From Aquamicrobium sp. (GTDB lineage Bacteria; Pseudomonadota; Alphaproteobacteria; Rhizobiales; Rhizobiaceae), in contig JAHHDT010000001.1 of the NCBI GenBank assembly GCA_019739225.1, positions 124,001 to 188,000 of the forward strand: a stretch of DNA of 64,000 nt, written 5' to 3'. A program made the position numbers and the translations under genes. Shown one piece after another: positions 18,296-27,639 of the stretch (position 1 is its first letter; the number at the start of each line of letters is the position of its first letter). Below the pieces are notes generated by a model. The model did no database searches. It was not told the DNA's origin and worked only from the letters and a program-made list of their open reading frames with translations.

Positions 18296-18979
18296 TCAGC
18301 GGGCCACCGCGCGCAGCAAATCGTCGGCCATGGCGACCGTCAGTTCGTCGAAATGCGAGATGATGCGCGAGGGCTCGAACTCGCGAACGTGGCGGTCCGT
18401 ATAGCCGAAATCGACGGCCACGACCGGGATGCCGGCCGCCTTGGCCGTGTCGATGTCCGTGCGCGAATCGCCGATCATGATGGCGCGCTCCGGATCGCAG
18501 CCTGCGAGCGCGATGGTCTCGAGCAGATGGCGCGGGTCGGGCTTGCGGAATGCGAACGTGTCCTGCCCGCAGATCGCCGAAAAATGCGACGACAGTCCGA
18601 GCGCATCGATCAGGCTGGTCGAAAGACCCTCGAACTTGTTGGTGCAGACGGCAGCCGCATATCCGGCTTCGGCGAAACGCTCGATCGCTGCAATCGCGCC
18701 GGGATAGGGCTGCGACAGTCCCGGAATGTTGCCGCCATAGTGGTCGAGGAACGCGGCCTGTAGCTCATCGAGTTTCGTGGGCGACAGGGACTTCTGCTGC
18801 GCGGCGAAGGCGCGCTCGATCATCACGCGGCCGCCCATGCCGACGAAGCTGCGCAATTGCGCCGGTTGAGCGCTGGCGAGACCGGCAAGCCCGAGGCAGT
18901 GGTTGAGGCTGGCGAGCAGGTCGGGCGCGGTGTCGACCAGCGTTCCGTCGAGGTCAAAGACGACAATCGGTCGTTTCAT
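18296..18979 (-). CDS. gph: Phosphoglycolate phosphatase (HAD superfamily)
   Basis: This 227-residue HAD hydrolase has motif I VFDLDGTLVDTAPD at residues 6-19 (nucleophile Asp), motif II VCTNKF, motif III KPDP and motif IV GDSRTD. The layout and the FVGMGGRVMI cap segment fit Gph, which dephosphorylates 2-phosphoglycolate formed during DNA repair or by RuBisCO oxygenation. The start at 18979 directly precedes motif I and discards an upstream extension. It is divergent from rpiA, about 120 bp away. Confidence 0.9.
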   Translation of the reverse strand: MKRPIVVFDLDGTLVDTAPDLLASLNHCLGLAGLASAQPAQLRSFVGMGGRVMIERAFAAQQKSLSPTKLDELQAAFLDHYGGNIPGLSQPYPGAIAAIERFAEAGYAAAVCTNKFEGLSTSLIDALGLSSHFSAICGQDTFAFRKPDPRHLLETIALAGCDPERAIMIGDSRTDIDTAKAAGIPVVAVDFGYTDRHVREFEPSRIISHFDELTVAMADDLLRAVAR

Positions 18980-19102
18980 GTGCGGGAATTCCTCAATATC
19001 CACGGGTGAGACCGCGATAGCGCGCCCGGACGGGGCCGGCAAGCCTTGCGCGGCGCGGCAAAACTGCTAGGGCACGTTTCGACGAGACCGAAGGAGCGGA
19101 CC

Positions 19103-19801
19103 ATGGACGCCAGGCAACTGAAGATCGAAGCGGCGCGCGAGGCGCTGACCCATGTTGCCGATGGCATGAAGCTCGGCATCGGCACCGGCTCCACGGCGGA
19201 GGAGTTCGTGCGCCTGCTGGCCGTGAAGGTCGCGGAGGGTATGACGGTGACCGGCGTGCCGACCTCGGAGCGCACGGCGGTGCTTTGCCGTGAGCTTGGC
19301 GTGCCGCTGTCGACGCTGGAAGAGACGCCGCGTCTCGACCTTACCATCGACGGTGCCGACGAAATCGATCCCGCCTTGACGCTGGTCAAGGGCGGCGGCG
19401 GCGCGCTGCTGCGCGAAAAGATCGTCGCGGCGGCCTCGGCGCGCATGATCGTCATTGCCGACGCGTCGAAGCTGGTCGACACGCTCGGTCGCTTCCCGTT
19501 GCCGATCGAGGTCAACCCGTTCGGCCTGCGCGCGACCGAGATCGCGATCGGCGAGGCGGCCGCCCGTCTCGGGCTGGACGGCCCCCTGACATTGAGGATG
19601 ACGAACGGCGAGCCTTTTGTTACAGACGGCGGGCATTTCATCATCGACGCATCTTTTGGCCGCATTCCGGATACAAGAGCGCTCAGCGATGCACTTCACG
19701 CCATACCCGGCGTGGTCGAGCACGGTCTCTTTCTGGAACTGGCGGACGCGGCGATCGTCGCGGACGCGGACGGCGTGAGAACGGTGCGGGCCGCTGGTTA
19801 A
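19103..19801 (+). CDS. rpiA: Ribose-5-phosphate isomerase A
   Basis: The 232-residue enzyme interconverts ribose 5-phosphate and ribulose 5-phosphate in the pentose phosphate pathway. RpiA markers are [11 protein letters not shown] (phosphate-binding), [25 protein letters not shown] (catalytic Asp region), [11 protein letters not shown] and the later [12 protein letters not shown]. The ATG at 19103 has an AAGGAG-like site upstream and excludes a 19-residue unconserved leader. The DUF2059 protein gene follows 18 bp later on the same strand, as is common in rhizobia. Confidence 0.95.
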   Translation: MDARQLKIEAAREALTHVADGMKLGIGTGSTAEEFVRLLAVKVAEGMTVTGVPTSERTAVLCRELGVPLSTLEETPRLDLTIDGADEIDPALTLVKGGGGALLREKIVAAASARMIVIADASKLVDTLGRFPLPIEVNPFGLRATEIAIGEAAARLGLDGPLTLRMTNGEPFVTDGGHFIIDASFGRIPDTRALSDALHAIPGVVEHGLFLELADAAIVADADGVRTVRAAG

Positions 19802-19819
19802 ACAGGAGTTTGCAACATC

Positions 19820-20386
19820 ATGATTCTGGCCAATAAATTCCGTCGCCTGTCAGCCGTTGTGGGTGCGATCGCTATGCTTGCGGTTGCGCAGCCGGCTCTG
19901 GCGCAGGAAATCTCCGAATCGCACGTTGCCGCGGCGCGCGCAGCCATCAGCGCAATGCGCACGACGAACGAATTCGACGCGATCCTGCCGCAGACGGCTC
20001 TTGGCGTGAAGAATGAGCTGATCCAGCAGAACCCCAATCTGGAGTCCGAGATCAACAGCGTCGTCGACGAGACCGCGATTTCGCTGGCCGCCCGCCGCGG
20101 CGATCTGGAGCGCGAGGTCGCGCTCATCTACGCCCGCATCTTCTCCGAAGCGGAACTGCAGGAGATTGCCGCGTTCTACGCCACGCCGACCGGCCAGAAG
20201 GTCATGGATAACGCCCCTATTGTGCTGCGCGAGATTCGCCAGGCGGCCGAAATATGGGGGCGCGGCATTGCCCGTGACATGACCCAGCAGGTGGGCCAGA
20301 AGCTCGAAGAGCGCGTTGGGGTCGACCGCGTCACCGAGGGTGCCGCCACCGGCGAAGGTGCGGCAGAGGGCACAGCCAATCAGTAG
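19820..20386 (+). CDS. DUF2059 domain protein, exported
   Basis: The 188-residue protein has a signal peptide ending PALAQE (about residue 29). A DUF2059 domain follows, with EVALIYARIFSEAELQEIAAFYATPTGQKV near residues 100-130. It ends in a low-complexity Gly/Ala/Glu tail. The function of the family is unknown; it is periplasmic by prediction. It follows rpiA by 18 bp and is itself followed by a strong terminator, so rpiA and this gene probably form one transcript. Confidence 0.85.
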   Translation: MILANKFRRLSAVVGAIAMLAVAQPALAQEISESHVAAARAAISAMRTTNEFDAILPQTALGVKNELIQQNPNLESEINSVVDETAISLAARRGDLEREVALIYARIFSEAELQEIAAFYATPTGQKVMDNAPIVLREIRQAAEIWGRGIARDMTQQVGQKLEERVGVDRVTEGAATGEGAAEGTANQ

Positions 20387-20409
20387 CCGCTCTGTACGGC
20401 ACGCAAACG

Positions 20410-20439
20410 AGCCCGGCCTTCGTGCCGGGCTTTTCTTTT
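20410..20439 (+). terminator. Rho-independent terminator after the rpiA-DUF2059 unit
   Basis: An 8-bp GC stem AGCCCGGC/GCCGGGCT (20410-20417, 20424-20431) with a CTTCGT loop runs into TTTTCTTTT. It ends the plus-strand transcript before the glutathione reductase gene. Confidence 0.9.
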
Positions 20440-20491
20440 GGCGTCGCTGCGCTTACGTGAAACGCATTCGCAAACGAGCGGGAGCGCGCCA

Positions 20492-21880
20492 ATGACCGAA
20501 TTCGATTACGACCTTTTTGTCATTGGCGGCGGATCCGGTGGTGTTCGTGCGGGCCGCCTCGCTGCGGGCATGGGTAAGCGGGTGGCGATCGCCGAGGAAT
20601 ATCGCTTCGGCGGCACATGTGTGATCCGTGGCTGCGTGCCCAAGAAGCTGTTCGTCTATGCCTCCCAGTTTCCCGAGCATTTCGAGGATGCCGCAGGTTA
20701 CGGCTGGAGCGTCGGCGAGACCAAATTCGACTGGCCGACACTGATCGCCAACAAGGATCGCGAGATCGCAAGGCTGGAGGGCCTTTACAGGCTCGGGCTC
20801 GAAAAGGCCGGCGCCGAAATTATCGAAAGCCGGGCAGTCCTGCTGGACAAGCACACAGTGCGCATCGTCAAGGAAGACCGCACGGTGACCGCGCGCACCA
20901 TCCTGATCGCCACGGGCGGAAGGCCCACCCCGCATCCGGCGCTGCCGGGGCACGAACATGCGATCAGCTCCAACGAGGCATTTCATCTCGAAAAGCTGCC
21001 GGGCTCGATCGCGATTGCCGGCGGCGGTTACATCGCGGTCGAGTTCGCCAACATCTTCCACGGGCTGGGTGTGGAGACCACGCTCGTCTATCGCGGCAAG
21101 GAAATCCTCGGCCGCTTCGACATGGATATGCGTCGCGGCGTCCACAAGGCGATGGAGGACAAGGGCATCCGCATCATCTGCCACGCAGTCGCCCACAACA
21201 TCGGCAAGCGGGCGGACGGCAAGCTGGAGATCGAGCTGAGCAACGACGAAACGCTCACCGTCGACCAGCTCATGCTGGCGCTGGGCCGCACGCCCAATAC
21301 CGAAGGGCTGGGGCTCGAGCAGGCGGGCGTGGAAACCGGCACCGTCGGCGAGATCGTCGTCGACGATTATTCGCGCACCAATGTCGATAACATCTACGCC
21401 ATCGGCGACGTCACCAATCGCGTGCAGCTGACGCCCGTGGCGATCCACGAGGCAATGTGCTTCATCGATACCGTCTTCCGCGACAAGCCGACGACGCCGG
21501 ATTTCGATGCCATCGCCACAGCGGTATTCTCGCAGCCCGAGATCGGCACCGTCGGCCTGTCGGAGGAAGATGCCGCGAAGCGCTTTGACGAGCTGGAAAT
21601 CTACCGTGCCGAATTCCGGCCGATGCGGCACACGCTATCCGGCCGTCAGGAAAAGATGATCATGAAGCTTGTCGTCGATGCGGCGACGCGGCGCGTGGTC
21701 GGCGCCCACATTCTCGGCGTCGATGCCGGCGAGATGGCGCAGCTTCTCGGCATCGCCGTCAAGGCAAGGCTGACCAAGGATGCGTTCGACGCCACCATGG
21801 CCGTGCATCCGACCGCCGCCGAGGAACTGGTGACGATGTATCAGCCCACCTATCGCGTGAAGAACGGCGAGCGCGTCTAG
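20492..21880 (+). CDS. gor: Glutathione-disulfide reductase
   Basis: The 462-residue FAD flavoenzyme reduces glutathione disulfide with NADPH. It has the FAD dinucleotide fold VIGGGSGGVRA (10-20), the redox disulfide in GGTCVIRGCVPKK (C43 and C48), an NAD(P)-binding AGGGYIAVEFA, the second FAD motif YAIGDV and the C-terminal dimer-interface His-Pro in VHPTAAEE. The ATG at 20492 follows GGGAG. Its TAG overlaps the stop of the convergent hydrolase in a shared CTAG. Confidence 0.95.
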   Translation: MTEFDYDLFVIGGGSGGVRAGRLAAGMGKRVAIAEEYRFGGTCVIRGCVPKKLFVYASQFPEHFEDAAGYGWSVGETKFDWPTLIANKDREIARLEGLYRLGLEKAGAEIIESRAVLLDKHTVRIVKEDRTVTARTILIATGGRPTPHPALPGHEHAISSNEAFHLEKLPGSIAIAGGGYIAVEFANIFHGLGVETTLVYRGKEILGRFDMDMRRGVHKAMEDKGIRIICHAVAHNIGKRADGKLEIELSNDETLTVDQLMLALGRTPNTEGLGLEQAGVETGTVGEIVVDDYSRTNVDNIYAIGDVTNRVQLTPVAIHEAMCFIDTVFRDKPTTPDFDAIATAVFSQPEIGTVGLSEEDAAKRFDELEIYRAEFRPMRHTLSGRQEKMIMKLVVDAATRRVVGAHILGVDAGEMAQLLGIAVKARLTKDAFDATMAVHPTAAEELVTMYQPTYRVKNGERV

Positions 21881-22812
21881 GCCGCCCTGGTGCGGCCCAG
21901 CATCATCTCTTCGCCTTGCAGCAGCCATCGGATCAGTGGCGGCCATAGCGTTTCGGCGAAGCGGGAGCGGAAGAAGCCGAGATGGCCGACGCGCCCACCG
22001 GCTTCCTGCGGCGAAATCCAGCGTTGCTCGACCGGCGCGTTGGTGTGGCGCGCCATGAAATGATCCACCGCGCGGGGCGTCGCCCATGGATCGTCGGTGA
22101 GGCCGATGGCCAGGATGGGACGCCGCACCTCGGCGTAGCGCCCAGTCTCGGGCAAATCCGGATCGTCGAAGAAATAGTTCTTCATCCGGCACCAGCGCGC
22201 CCAGTCGCGAAAGCACGAGGAAGGCATCGGCTCGCCTATGCCCATCCAGCGCGGCGTGTCGCGGAACAGGAGCGAGACCGGCACACCGACAAGGTTCATC
22301 CGCGCCCACGCCCAGCGGTCGTCGAGCAGGCCGAGATAGCCCGACATGGTGGCGACCATGGCGTAGCGCGAAAAACGGTCCGAGACGCCGGAAAGGCCGA
22401 ACGCATGCCCGCCATGAGACTGGCCGACCCCCACCATCTCGCGGCCAGGATCGACCGCAGCCAGCGTCTGGCTTGCGGCAGGAAAATCCTTGAGCGCCCA
22501 TTCCTTGTAATCGATGCGCCGCGACCAGCCCTGGGGCCGGGGAGACAGGCCGGTGCCGCGATAGTCGTAGGTGAGCACAGCCCGCGCGCCGGCCTCCATC
22601 AGTGCGGTCGCGAAGCGTGCATAGAGGCCTTGCGGCACGGCGGTGGCGGATGAGATCAGAACCAGCGGTCCGTCGCCGTCGCCCTGCCACAGCGTGCCGC
22701 CAAGCGGAAAGCCGTCCTCTGTGCGTATGGTGACGGGGCTTTTGACGGCATCCGCGTGGACAGGTTCGGACGTGTGGACGAGGCGGGCTGCTGGACCTGG
22801 GTTCGGCGACAT
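21877..22812 (-). CDS. Alpha/beta hydrolase (serine aminopeptidase-like)
   Basis: The 311-residue protein has an alpha/beta-hydrolase core. An N-terminal strand pair (VTIRTEDGFPLGGTLW) is followed by YDYRGTGLSPR and a nucleophile elbow GQSHGGHAFGL, where the usual G-x-S-x-G is intact. A late LTDDPWATP probably supplies the acid, and VGHLGFFR the catalytic His. It resembles the COG4757-type predicted hydrolases. The ATG at 22812 is preferred over an upstream TTG. Its stop overlaps that of gor. The promoter region contains a 16-bp palindrome shared with the next gene. Confidence 0.83.
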   Translation of the reverse strand: MSPNPGPAARLVHTSEPVHADAVKSPVTIRTEDGFPLGGTLWQGDGDGPLVLISSATAVPQGLYARFATALMEAGARAVLTYDYRGTGLSPRPQGWSRRIDYKEWALKDFPAASQTLAAVDPGREMVGVGQSHGGHAFGLSGVSDRFSRYAMVATMSGYLGLLDDRWAWARMNLVGVPVSLLFRDTPRWMGIGEPMPSSCFRDWARWCRMKNYFFDDPDLPETGRYAEVRRPILAIGLTDDPWATPRAVDHFMARHTNAPVEQRWISPQEAGGRVGHLGFFRSRFAETLWPPLIRWLLQGEEMMLGRTRAA

Positions 22813-22871
22813 CGGGTCATTTCCGTATGGCTCGGCCCCCGGCTTCAAGCCGGAGAGGCATAACCGTAGCA

Positions 22872-22887
22872 TTGACGTTAACGTCAA
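22872..22887. promoter_or_regulatory. Perfect 16-bp palindrome in divergent promoter region
   Basis: TTGACGTTAACGTCAA is a perfect palindrome located 60 bp before the minus-strand hydrolase and 79 bp before the plus-strand cyclotransferase-like gene. Its form resembles operators of MerR-family regulators of acyl-CoA and branched-chain amino acid catabolism in proteobacteria (LiuR-like). That attribution is from memory and tentative. No regulator gene is adjacent. Confidence 0.6.
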
Positions 22888-22965
22888 AATCAACAGAAAA
22901 TGTTCAAGCCTGAACGGAAATGCCGGCGCTTGCGGCGAGCGTTATTGACAAGCTAGCCTCCGGTC

Positions 22966-23607
22966 ATGAATGACAACGCAATCGACGCCTCCGAACTTTC
23001 CGACAACGCCGTGGTCGCCTATTTCGGCTACGGGTCGCTTGTCTGCCGCGCCACGCACCGGACCGATATTCTGGCGGCGGTGCCCGCCCGGCTCAAGGGT
23101 TGGCGACGGCATTGGCGGCCGCGCCCCGACATGCCGGGTTTCCCGGCAGCACTTCTTTCGGTGCGGCCGGATGAGAGTTCCATATGCGATGGACTGCTGG
23201 TCTTCGACCGCATGGAGAGCCTCGCAGCCGTCGACGCGCGTGAAGCGCGCTACCGGCGCATCGAGATTGCCGACGGCGATCTCGAGCTTCTTGCTCCGGC
23301 TCCATATCGATGCCTGACATATGTCTACGTCGCCGAAGACCATCTGCCGCCGCATCCCGAGCCGCCACGCATATTGCGGTCCTATCTCGATGCCGTGCTG
23401 CTGGGTTTCGTGTCCGAGCATGGCGAAGAAGGGCTGGCGCGTTTCCTGGCCGAAACCGAGGGGTTCGAGGTGGGCATCCACGACGACCGCGCCGACCCGA
23501 TCTACCCGCGCTCCGTCATCCTCGACGATGCGCGCCGGCGGCGGTTCGACGACATACTTTCAGGTCGCGGCTTGATTGCGGTCGAATCGCGGACGAATGC
23601 GGGGTAG
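22966..23607 (+). CDS. Gamma-glutamylcyclotransferase-like protein
   Basis: The 213-residue protein has the fold signature FGYGSLV at about residues 20-26 and the following LKGWRRHW region found in ChaC/GGCT-like proteins. The family cleaves gamma-glutamyl peptides or glutathione to give 5-oxoproline. The catalytic Glu position cannot be assigned firmly by eye. A role in glutathione turnover would fit the nearby gor gene, but this is inference. It is the only gene between the palindrome and the DAHP synthase on this strand. Confidence 0.78.
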   Translation: MNDNAIDASELSDNAVVAYFGYGSLVCRATHRTDILAAVPARLKGWRRHWRPRPDMPGFPAALLSVRPDESSICDGLLVFDRMESLAAVDAREARYRRIEIADGDLELLAPAPYRCLTYVYVAEDHLPPHPEPPRILRSYLDAVLLGFVSEHGEEGLARFLAETEGFEVGIHDDRADPIYPRSVILDDARRRRFDDILSGRGLIAVESRTNAG

Positions 23608-23702
23608 AATAAACATTAGCTCTAGTGTAAGGAGCCGCGTTCCCGAAAAACCGGGTTCCCTGCGGGCGTAGGCCGCCCGCGCATGATGTAATGGGTGCGA
23701 CG

Positions 23703-25082
23703 ATGACGACGAAATGGTCCCCGAATTCCTGGAGAAACAAGCCGATCCAGCAGGTTCCGGCTTATCCGGACGCCGCCGTGCTTGCGGAGACCGAACGGCA
23801 GCTCGCCACCTATCCGCCGCTCGTTTTTGCGGGTGAGGCGCGCAAGCTGAAGCGCCAGCTCGCAGCCGTCGCCAATGGCGAGGCCTTCCTGATGCAGGGC
23901 GGAGACTGCGCCGAAAGCTTCGCCGAGCATGGCGCGGACAACATCCGCGACTTCTTCCGCGTCTTCCTGCAGATGGCCGTGGTGCTGACCTATGGCGGTG
24001 CCCAGCCTGTGGTGAAGGTCGGCCGCATCGCCGGCCAGTTCGCCAAGCCGCGCTCGTCCGACAACGAGACCAAGGGCGACGTGACGCTGCCGAGCTACCG
24101 CGGCGACATCATCAACGGCATCGAGTTCGACGAGAAGTCGCGCATTCCCGATCCCGCGCGGCAGGAGATGGCGTATCGCCAGTCCGCCGCCACGCTGAAC
24201 CTGCTGCGCGCCTTCGCGCAGGGCGGCTTCGCCAACCTCGAGAACGTGCACAAGTGGATGCTCGGCTTCGTCGCCGACAGCCCGCAGGCTGAACGCTACC
24301 AGGCGCTGGCCACGCGCATTTCCGAGACGATCGACTTCATGCGCGCGGTCGGCATCACCGGTGACAGTCATCCGGCGTTGCGCGAGACGGATTTCTACAC
24401 CAGCCACGAGGCGCTGCTGCTTGGCTACGAGGAAGCGCTGACCCGCATCGACTCGACCTCCGGCGACTGGTACGCGACCTCCGGCCACATGATCTGGATT
24501 GGCGACCGCACGCGCCAGCCGGACCATGCCCACATAGAATACTGCCGCGGCATCAAGAACCCGCTCGGCCTCAAATGCGGCCCGTCGCTGACGCCGGACG
24601 GTCTGATCGAGTTGATCGACCTGCTGAACCCGGAAAACGAGCCGGGCCGGCTGACGCTGATCGCGCGCTTTGGCGCCGACAAGGTTGGCGACCACCTGCC
24701 GAAGCTGGTGCGCGCCGTGCAGAAGGAAGGCCGCAAGGTCGTCTGGTCTTGCGATCCGATGCACGGCAACACGATCACGGCCGCCGGCTACAAGACACGG
24801 CCCTTCGACCGTATCCTCAAGGAAGTGCAGAGCTTCTTCGAGGTGCATCGCGCCGAGGGCTCGCATCCGGGCGGCATCCACATCGAGATGACGGGCAAGA
24901 ACGTCACCGAATGCACCGGCGGCGCGCGCGCCATTCGCGACGAGGAACTGCAGGATCGCTACCACACCCATTGCGACCCGCGTCTCAATGCCGACCAGGC
25001 GATCGAGCTAGCTTTCCTGGTCGCCGACCTGCTCAAGCGGAAGAACGCTGGCGAGGCTCCGCGACAGGTCGTCAACGGTTGA
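23703..25082 (+). CDS. aroF: 3-Deoxy-7-phosphoheptulonate synthase, class II
   Basis: The 459-residue enzyme condenses PEP and erythrose 4-phosphate, the first step of the shikimate pathway. It is the plant-like class II type: [14 protein letters not shown] at the start, [15 protein letters not shown] (metal-ligand Cys), [21 protein letters not shown] and [14 protein letters not shown]. The length fits the class. The ATG at 23703 is preferred over one at 23691. Two small stem-loops can be drawn in the 95-bp leader after 23608 but have no clear attenuator form. A terminator follows. Confidence 0.94.
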   Translation: MTTKWSPNSWRNKPIQQVPAYPDAAVLAETERQLATYPPLVFAGEARKLKRQLAAVANGEAFLMQGGDCAESFAEHGADNIRDFFRVFLQMAVVLTYGGAQPVVKVGRIAGQFAKPRSSDNETKGDVTLPSYRGDIINGIEFDEKSRIPDPARQEMAYRQSAATLNLLRAFAQGGFANLENVHKWMLGFVADSPQAERYQALATRISETIDFMRAVGITGDSHPALRETDFYTSHEALLLGYEEALTRIDSTSGDWYATSGHMIWIGDRTRQPDHAHIEYCRGIKNPLGLKCGPSLTPDGLIELIDLLNPENEPGRLTLIARFGADKVGDHLPKLVRAVQKEGRKVVWSCDPMHGNTITAAGYKTRPFDRILKEVQSFFEVHRAEGSHPGGIHIEMTGKNVTECTGGARAIRDEELQDRYHTHCDPRLNADQAIELAFLVADLLKRKNAGEAPRQVVNG

Positions 25083-25107
25083 TCGACCTGCCTTCATGAC
25101 AATCGGG

Positions 25108-25130
25108 CGGGCGCCTTTCGGCGCCCGTTT
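25108..25130 (+). terminator. Terminator after DAHP synthase
   Basis: An 8-bp stem CGGGCGCC/GGCGCCCG (25108-25115, 25120-25127) with loop TTTC is followed by only TTTCC. It sits between two convergent genes, and the stem works in both directions, but the short T-run makes it a modest terminator. Confidence 0.7.
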
Positions 25131-25140
25131 CCGTATCAGG

Positions 25141-26019
25141 CTAGGGGGCGAAGACTTCGATTGCCTGGGGTAGCACCTTGAAATGCGCCGGGGTTGAGGT
25201 GACGATCTCGCCATCGGCATTCACCGGCATTTCAGTGTCCGTTTCCACATCGAATTCGATGCAGCGCGCAGTGCGCACCTCGCTCCATGCGCCGTGCGTG
25301 CCGGAGCGGAACGAGCGCATCATCAGCGCGAGCTTCCAGACGTTCTTCATTTCGAGGCTGTAGAGGTCGAGATGGCCGTCGTCGATGCTGGCAGAGGCCT
25401 CGATCACGTTGCCGCCGCCGTAATGGCGGCCGTTGCCGACCGCGATCTGGTAGGTGGACGTCTCGATCTGCTGGCCTTTCTCCGTGATGCGGGCAACGAA
25501 GCGATCGGCCTGCCGCATCACCCGAGCGGCGGCAAGCGCGTAGCCGAACCGGCCGAAGCGCCGCTTGAGGGCGGGATCGAGCCCGCGCGCGAGTGCGGCG
25601 CTGAGCCCGATGCTGGCAACGTTGAAAAAGGCGTGCCCGTTGACGGTGCCGACGTCGATACGCCGGGTGCGACCGTCAGCGATGACGTCGGCCGCCCGGG
25701 CGAGGTCGACGGGTATGTCCAGCGTGCGGGCAAGGTCATTTGCCGTTCCCATCGGAATGATACCCAGCGGCAGCCCGCTCTCGACCGCTGCGAGCGCTGC
25801 CGACGAGACGGAGCCGTCGCCGCCGCATACGATCACAAGATCGGCGGTTTCCCGCAGCCGGACGATGTCGCGCGCGATTTCGGGCAAGGCCTCGAAGGAT
25901 TCCACAGTCACCGAAAGCCCGCCAGCCTCGAGCCTGCCGGTTACCGGTCCGATCGCCTCGCTGCCGCGCCGCGCCTTGGGATTGACCAGCAGAATCGCTC
26001 TTTTCGTCTTGTCTTGCAT
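25141..26019 (-). CDS. Diacylglycerol kinase family lipid kinase (YegS-like)
   Basis: The 292-residue protein has the DAGK catalytic fold: LLVNPKARRG at residues 10-19, the nucleotide-binding VCGGDGS (64-70) and the glycine-rich IIPMGTANDLAR. A C-terminal beta-sandwich contains GNGRHYGGG and a closing NADGEI. YegS-like kinases phosphorylate diacylglycerol or phosphatidylglycerol. It could take part in lipid turnover alongside the unrelated small DgkA gene 1.6 kb away. It is monocistronic and convergent with the DAHP synthase. Confidence 0.9.
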   Translation of the reverse strand: MQDKTKRAILLVNPKARRGSEAIGPVTGRLEAGGLSVTVESFEALPEIARDIVRLRETADLVIVCGGDGSVSSAALAAVESGLPLGIIPMGTANDLARTLDIPVDLARAADVIADGRTRRIDVGTVNGHAFFNVASIGLSAALARGLDPALKRRFGRFGYALAAARVMRQADRFVARITEKGQQIETSTYQIAVGNGRHYGGGNVIEASASIDDGHLDLYSLEMKNVWKLALMMRSFRSGTHGAWSEVRTARCIEFDVETDTEMPVNADGEIVTSTPAHFKVLPQAIEVFAP

Positions 26020-26252
26020 GGGTATTCCAATTGGATGGAGCGCCGCACATAGGCAGGTGGCAGGCGCATTGCGATGCCGGATGGCATGAAAAGCACGGTT
26101 CCTGCGTTAATTCTTGGTAATGTAGCGGCTGACGGTCGTCCCCCACTACGGCCGTTTCGATCGTGTTTCGCTGACGGGCGCCTCAATATTCCGCGATTTT
26201 CCTCCCGCTACGGGCATGCGAAATGGGGCAGGCAACAATGCAGGAGGAGATC

Positions 26253-26639
26253 ATGAGCGAAACCCATACCGGTGCGTGCCTTTGCGGTGCGGTGCGGTTC
26301 ACCACCCGCGGGTCGCTACGCGGCGTCGTTTATTGCCATTGCTCGCAATGCCGCCGTCAGACCGGGCATTATTATGCAGCCACCAATGTCTCGAACGAGA
26401 ACCTGGAAATCGTCGGCGACGAGAACCTGAGCTGGTATCGGGCTTCCGACTTCGCGCAGCGCGGTTTCTGCAGGAGTTGTGGCTCGGCTCTGTTCTGGAA
26501 GCGCGACGAGGCCGACTATGTCTCCATAATGGCAGGCAGCTTCGATACGCCCTCGGGGCTGAAGGGTGAAAAACACATCTTCGTTGCCGACAAGGGCGAC
26601 TATTACGAGATCGCCGACGGATTGCCGCAGAGAAGCTAG
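26253..26639 (+). CDS. GFA family protein (CENP-V/GFA zinc fold)
   Basis: This 128-residue protein has the zinc-binding cysteines of the glutathione-dependent formaldehyde-activating family: CLC at 9-11, CHCSQC at 28-33 and CRSC near residue 72. The namesake enzyme joins glutathione and formaldehyde, but most small paralogues have no proven activity. Start 26253 is fixed by GGAGGAG immediately upstream, rejecting two earlier in-frame ATGs. It is the first of three plus-strand genes with loose spacing. Confidence 0.88.
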   Translation: MSETHTGACLCGAVRFTTRGSLRGVVYCHCSQCRRQTGHYYAATNVSNENLEIVGDENLSWYRASDFAQRGFCRSCGSALFWKRDEADYVSIMAGSFDTPSGLKGEKHIFVADKGDYYEIADGLPQRS

Positions 26640-26769
26640 GCGTGCGGGTGTAAGTACGGCTATGAACGCATCGTTGATTGGTGTTCATCATTACTGAACG
26701 AAGAGTCGCTGGCGCCGTATCTGCCGCCGGAGCGCGCGGAGGCGTATATGATGGGAAAGGAGATTTCCC

Positions 26770-27567
26770 ATGGCTTCGATGCCCACGCTCTTCATCTCTC
26801 ACGGCGGCCCCGACATCGTCATCAATGACAGTGCAGCCCGCGACTATCTCGAAACGTTGTCGGAGCACCTGCCGAGGCCCAGGGCGATCGTGATCGTCTC
26901 CGCCCATTTCGAGACCAATGGCGTTGCCGTCGTCACCGATCCGGCGCCGGGAATGATCTATGATTTCGGCGGCTTCGCACCGGAGCTTTACGAGATGGTG
27001 TACCCGGCACCTGGCGAGCCGCGCCTTGCCGAGCGCGTGTTTGCGATGCTGGACGAGGCAGGCCTGGAGCCGAGCCGCATTGCCGAGCGGGGATATGACC
27101 ACGGCACGTGGACGCCGCTGAGGCTTGCGTTTCCGCAGGCCGATATTCCGGTGGTGCAGGTTTCCGTCGATCCTTCGCGCGACGCCGCATGGCACTACGC
27201 GCTCGGCCGCGCATTGGCGCCGCTGCGCGAGGAAGGCGTCCTGCTGATCGGCTCGGGCCACATCACCCACAACCTGCGTGAACTGTTTCCGGTGATGCGC
27301 GGCGGCAAGCAGGCCGATCCGGAGTTGGCGGCTCATGTCGATGCCTTTGTCGAGTGGTTTGCCGACAAACTGGCGGACAGTGACCGCGATGCGTTGCTCG
27401 ACTGGAAGGCGCAGGCGCCGTTCGCCAGCGAAAACCACCCGACCGACGAGCATCTGATGCCGATCTTCTTCGCATACGGTGCGGCCGGCGAGGCGCCCCG
27501 CGCAGAGCGCGCCCACGCGTCCCGCCAGCTCGGGTTCTTCGCCTACGATTCCTACCTGTTCCATTGA
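26770..27567 (+). CDS. DODA-type extradiol ring-opening dioxygenase (LigB superfamily)
   Basis: The 265-residue protein has the non-haem iron ligands expected for class III extradiol dioxygenases of the YgiD/DODA group: SHGGP (H11), VIVSAHFET, RGYDHGTW and SGHITHNL. Members open catecholic rings, for example 4,5-DOPA dioxygenases, and some act on unknown phenolics. AAAGGAG precedes the ATG. The next gene on the strand is dgkA, 72 bp away, with no functional link. The substrate is unresolved. Confidence 0.9.
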   Translation: MASMPTLFISHGGPDIVINDSAARDYLETLSEHLPRPRAIVIVSAHFETNGVAVVTDPAPGMIYDFGGFAPELYEMVYPAPGEPRLAERVFAMLDEAGLEPSRIAERGYDHGTWTPLRLAFPQADIPVVQVSVDPSRDAAWHYALGRALAPLREEGVLLIGSGHITHNLRELFPVMRGGKQADPELAAHVDAFVEWFADKLADSDRDALLDWKAQAPFASENHPTDEHLMPIFFAYGAAGEAPRAERAHASRQLGFFAYDSYLFH

Positions 27568-27639
27568 TGGCAGGCTGTTCGCCGGGCATCGCTTTGGCTA
27601 TGAGAGGCCGAAAGCGACAATTCAAGAACCGGCCTGCCG

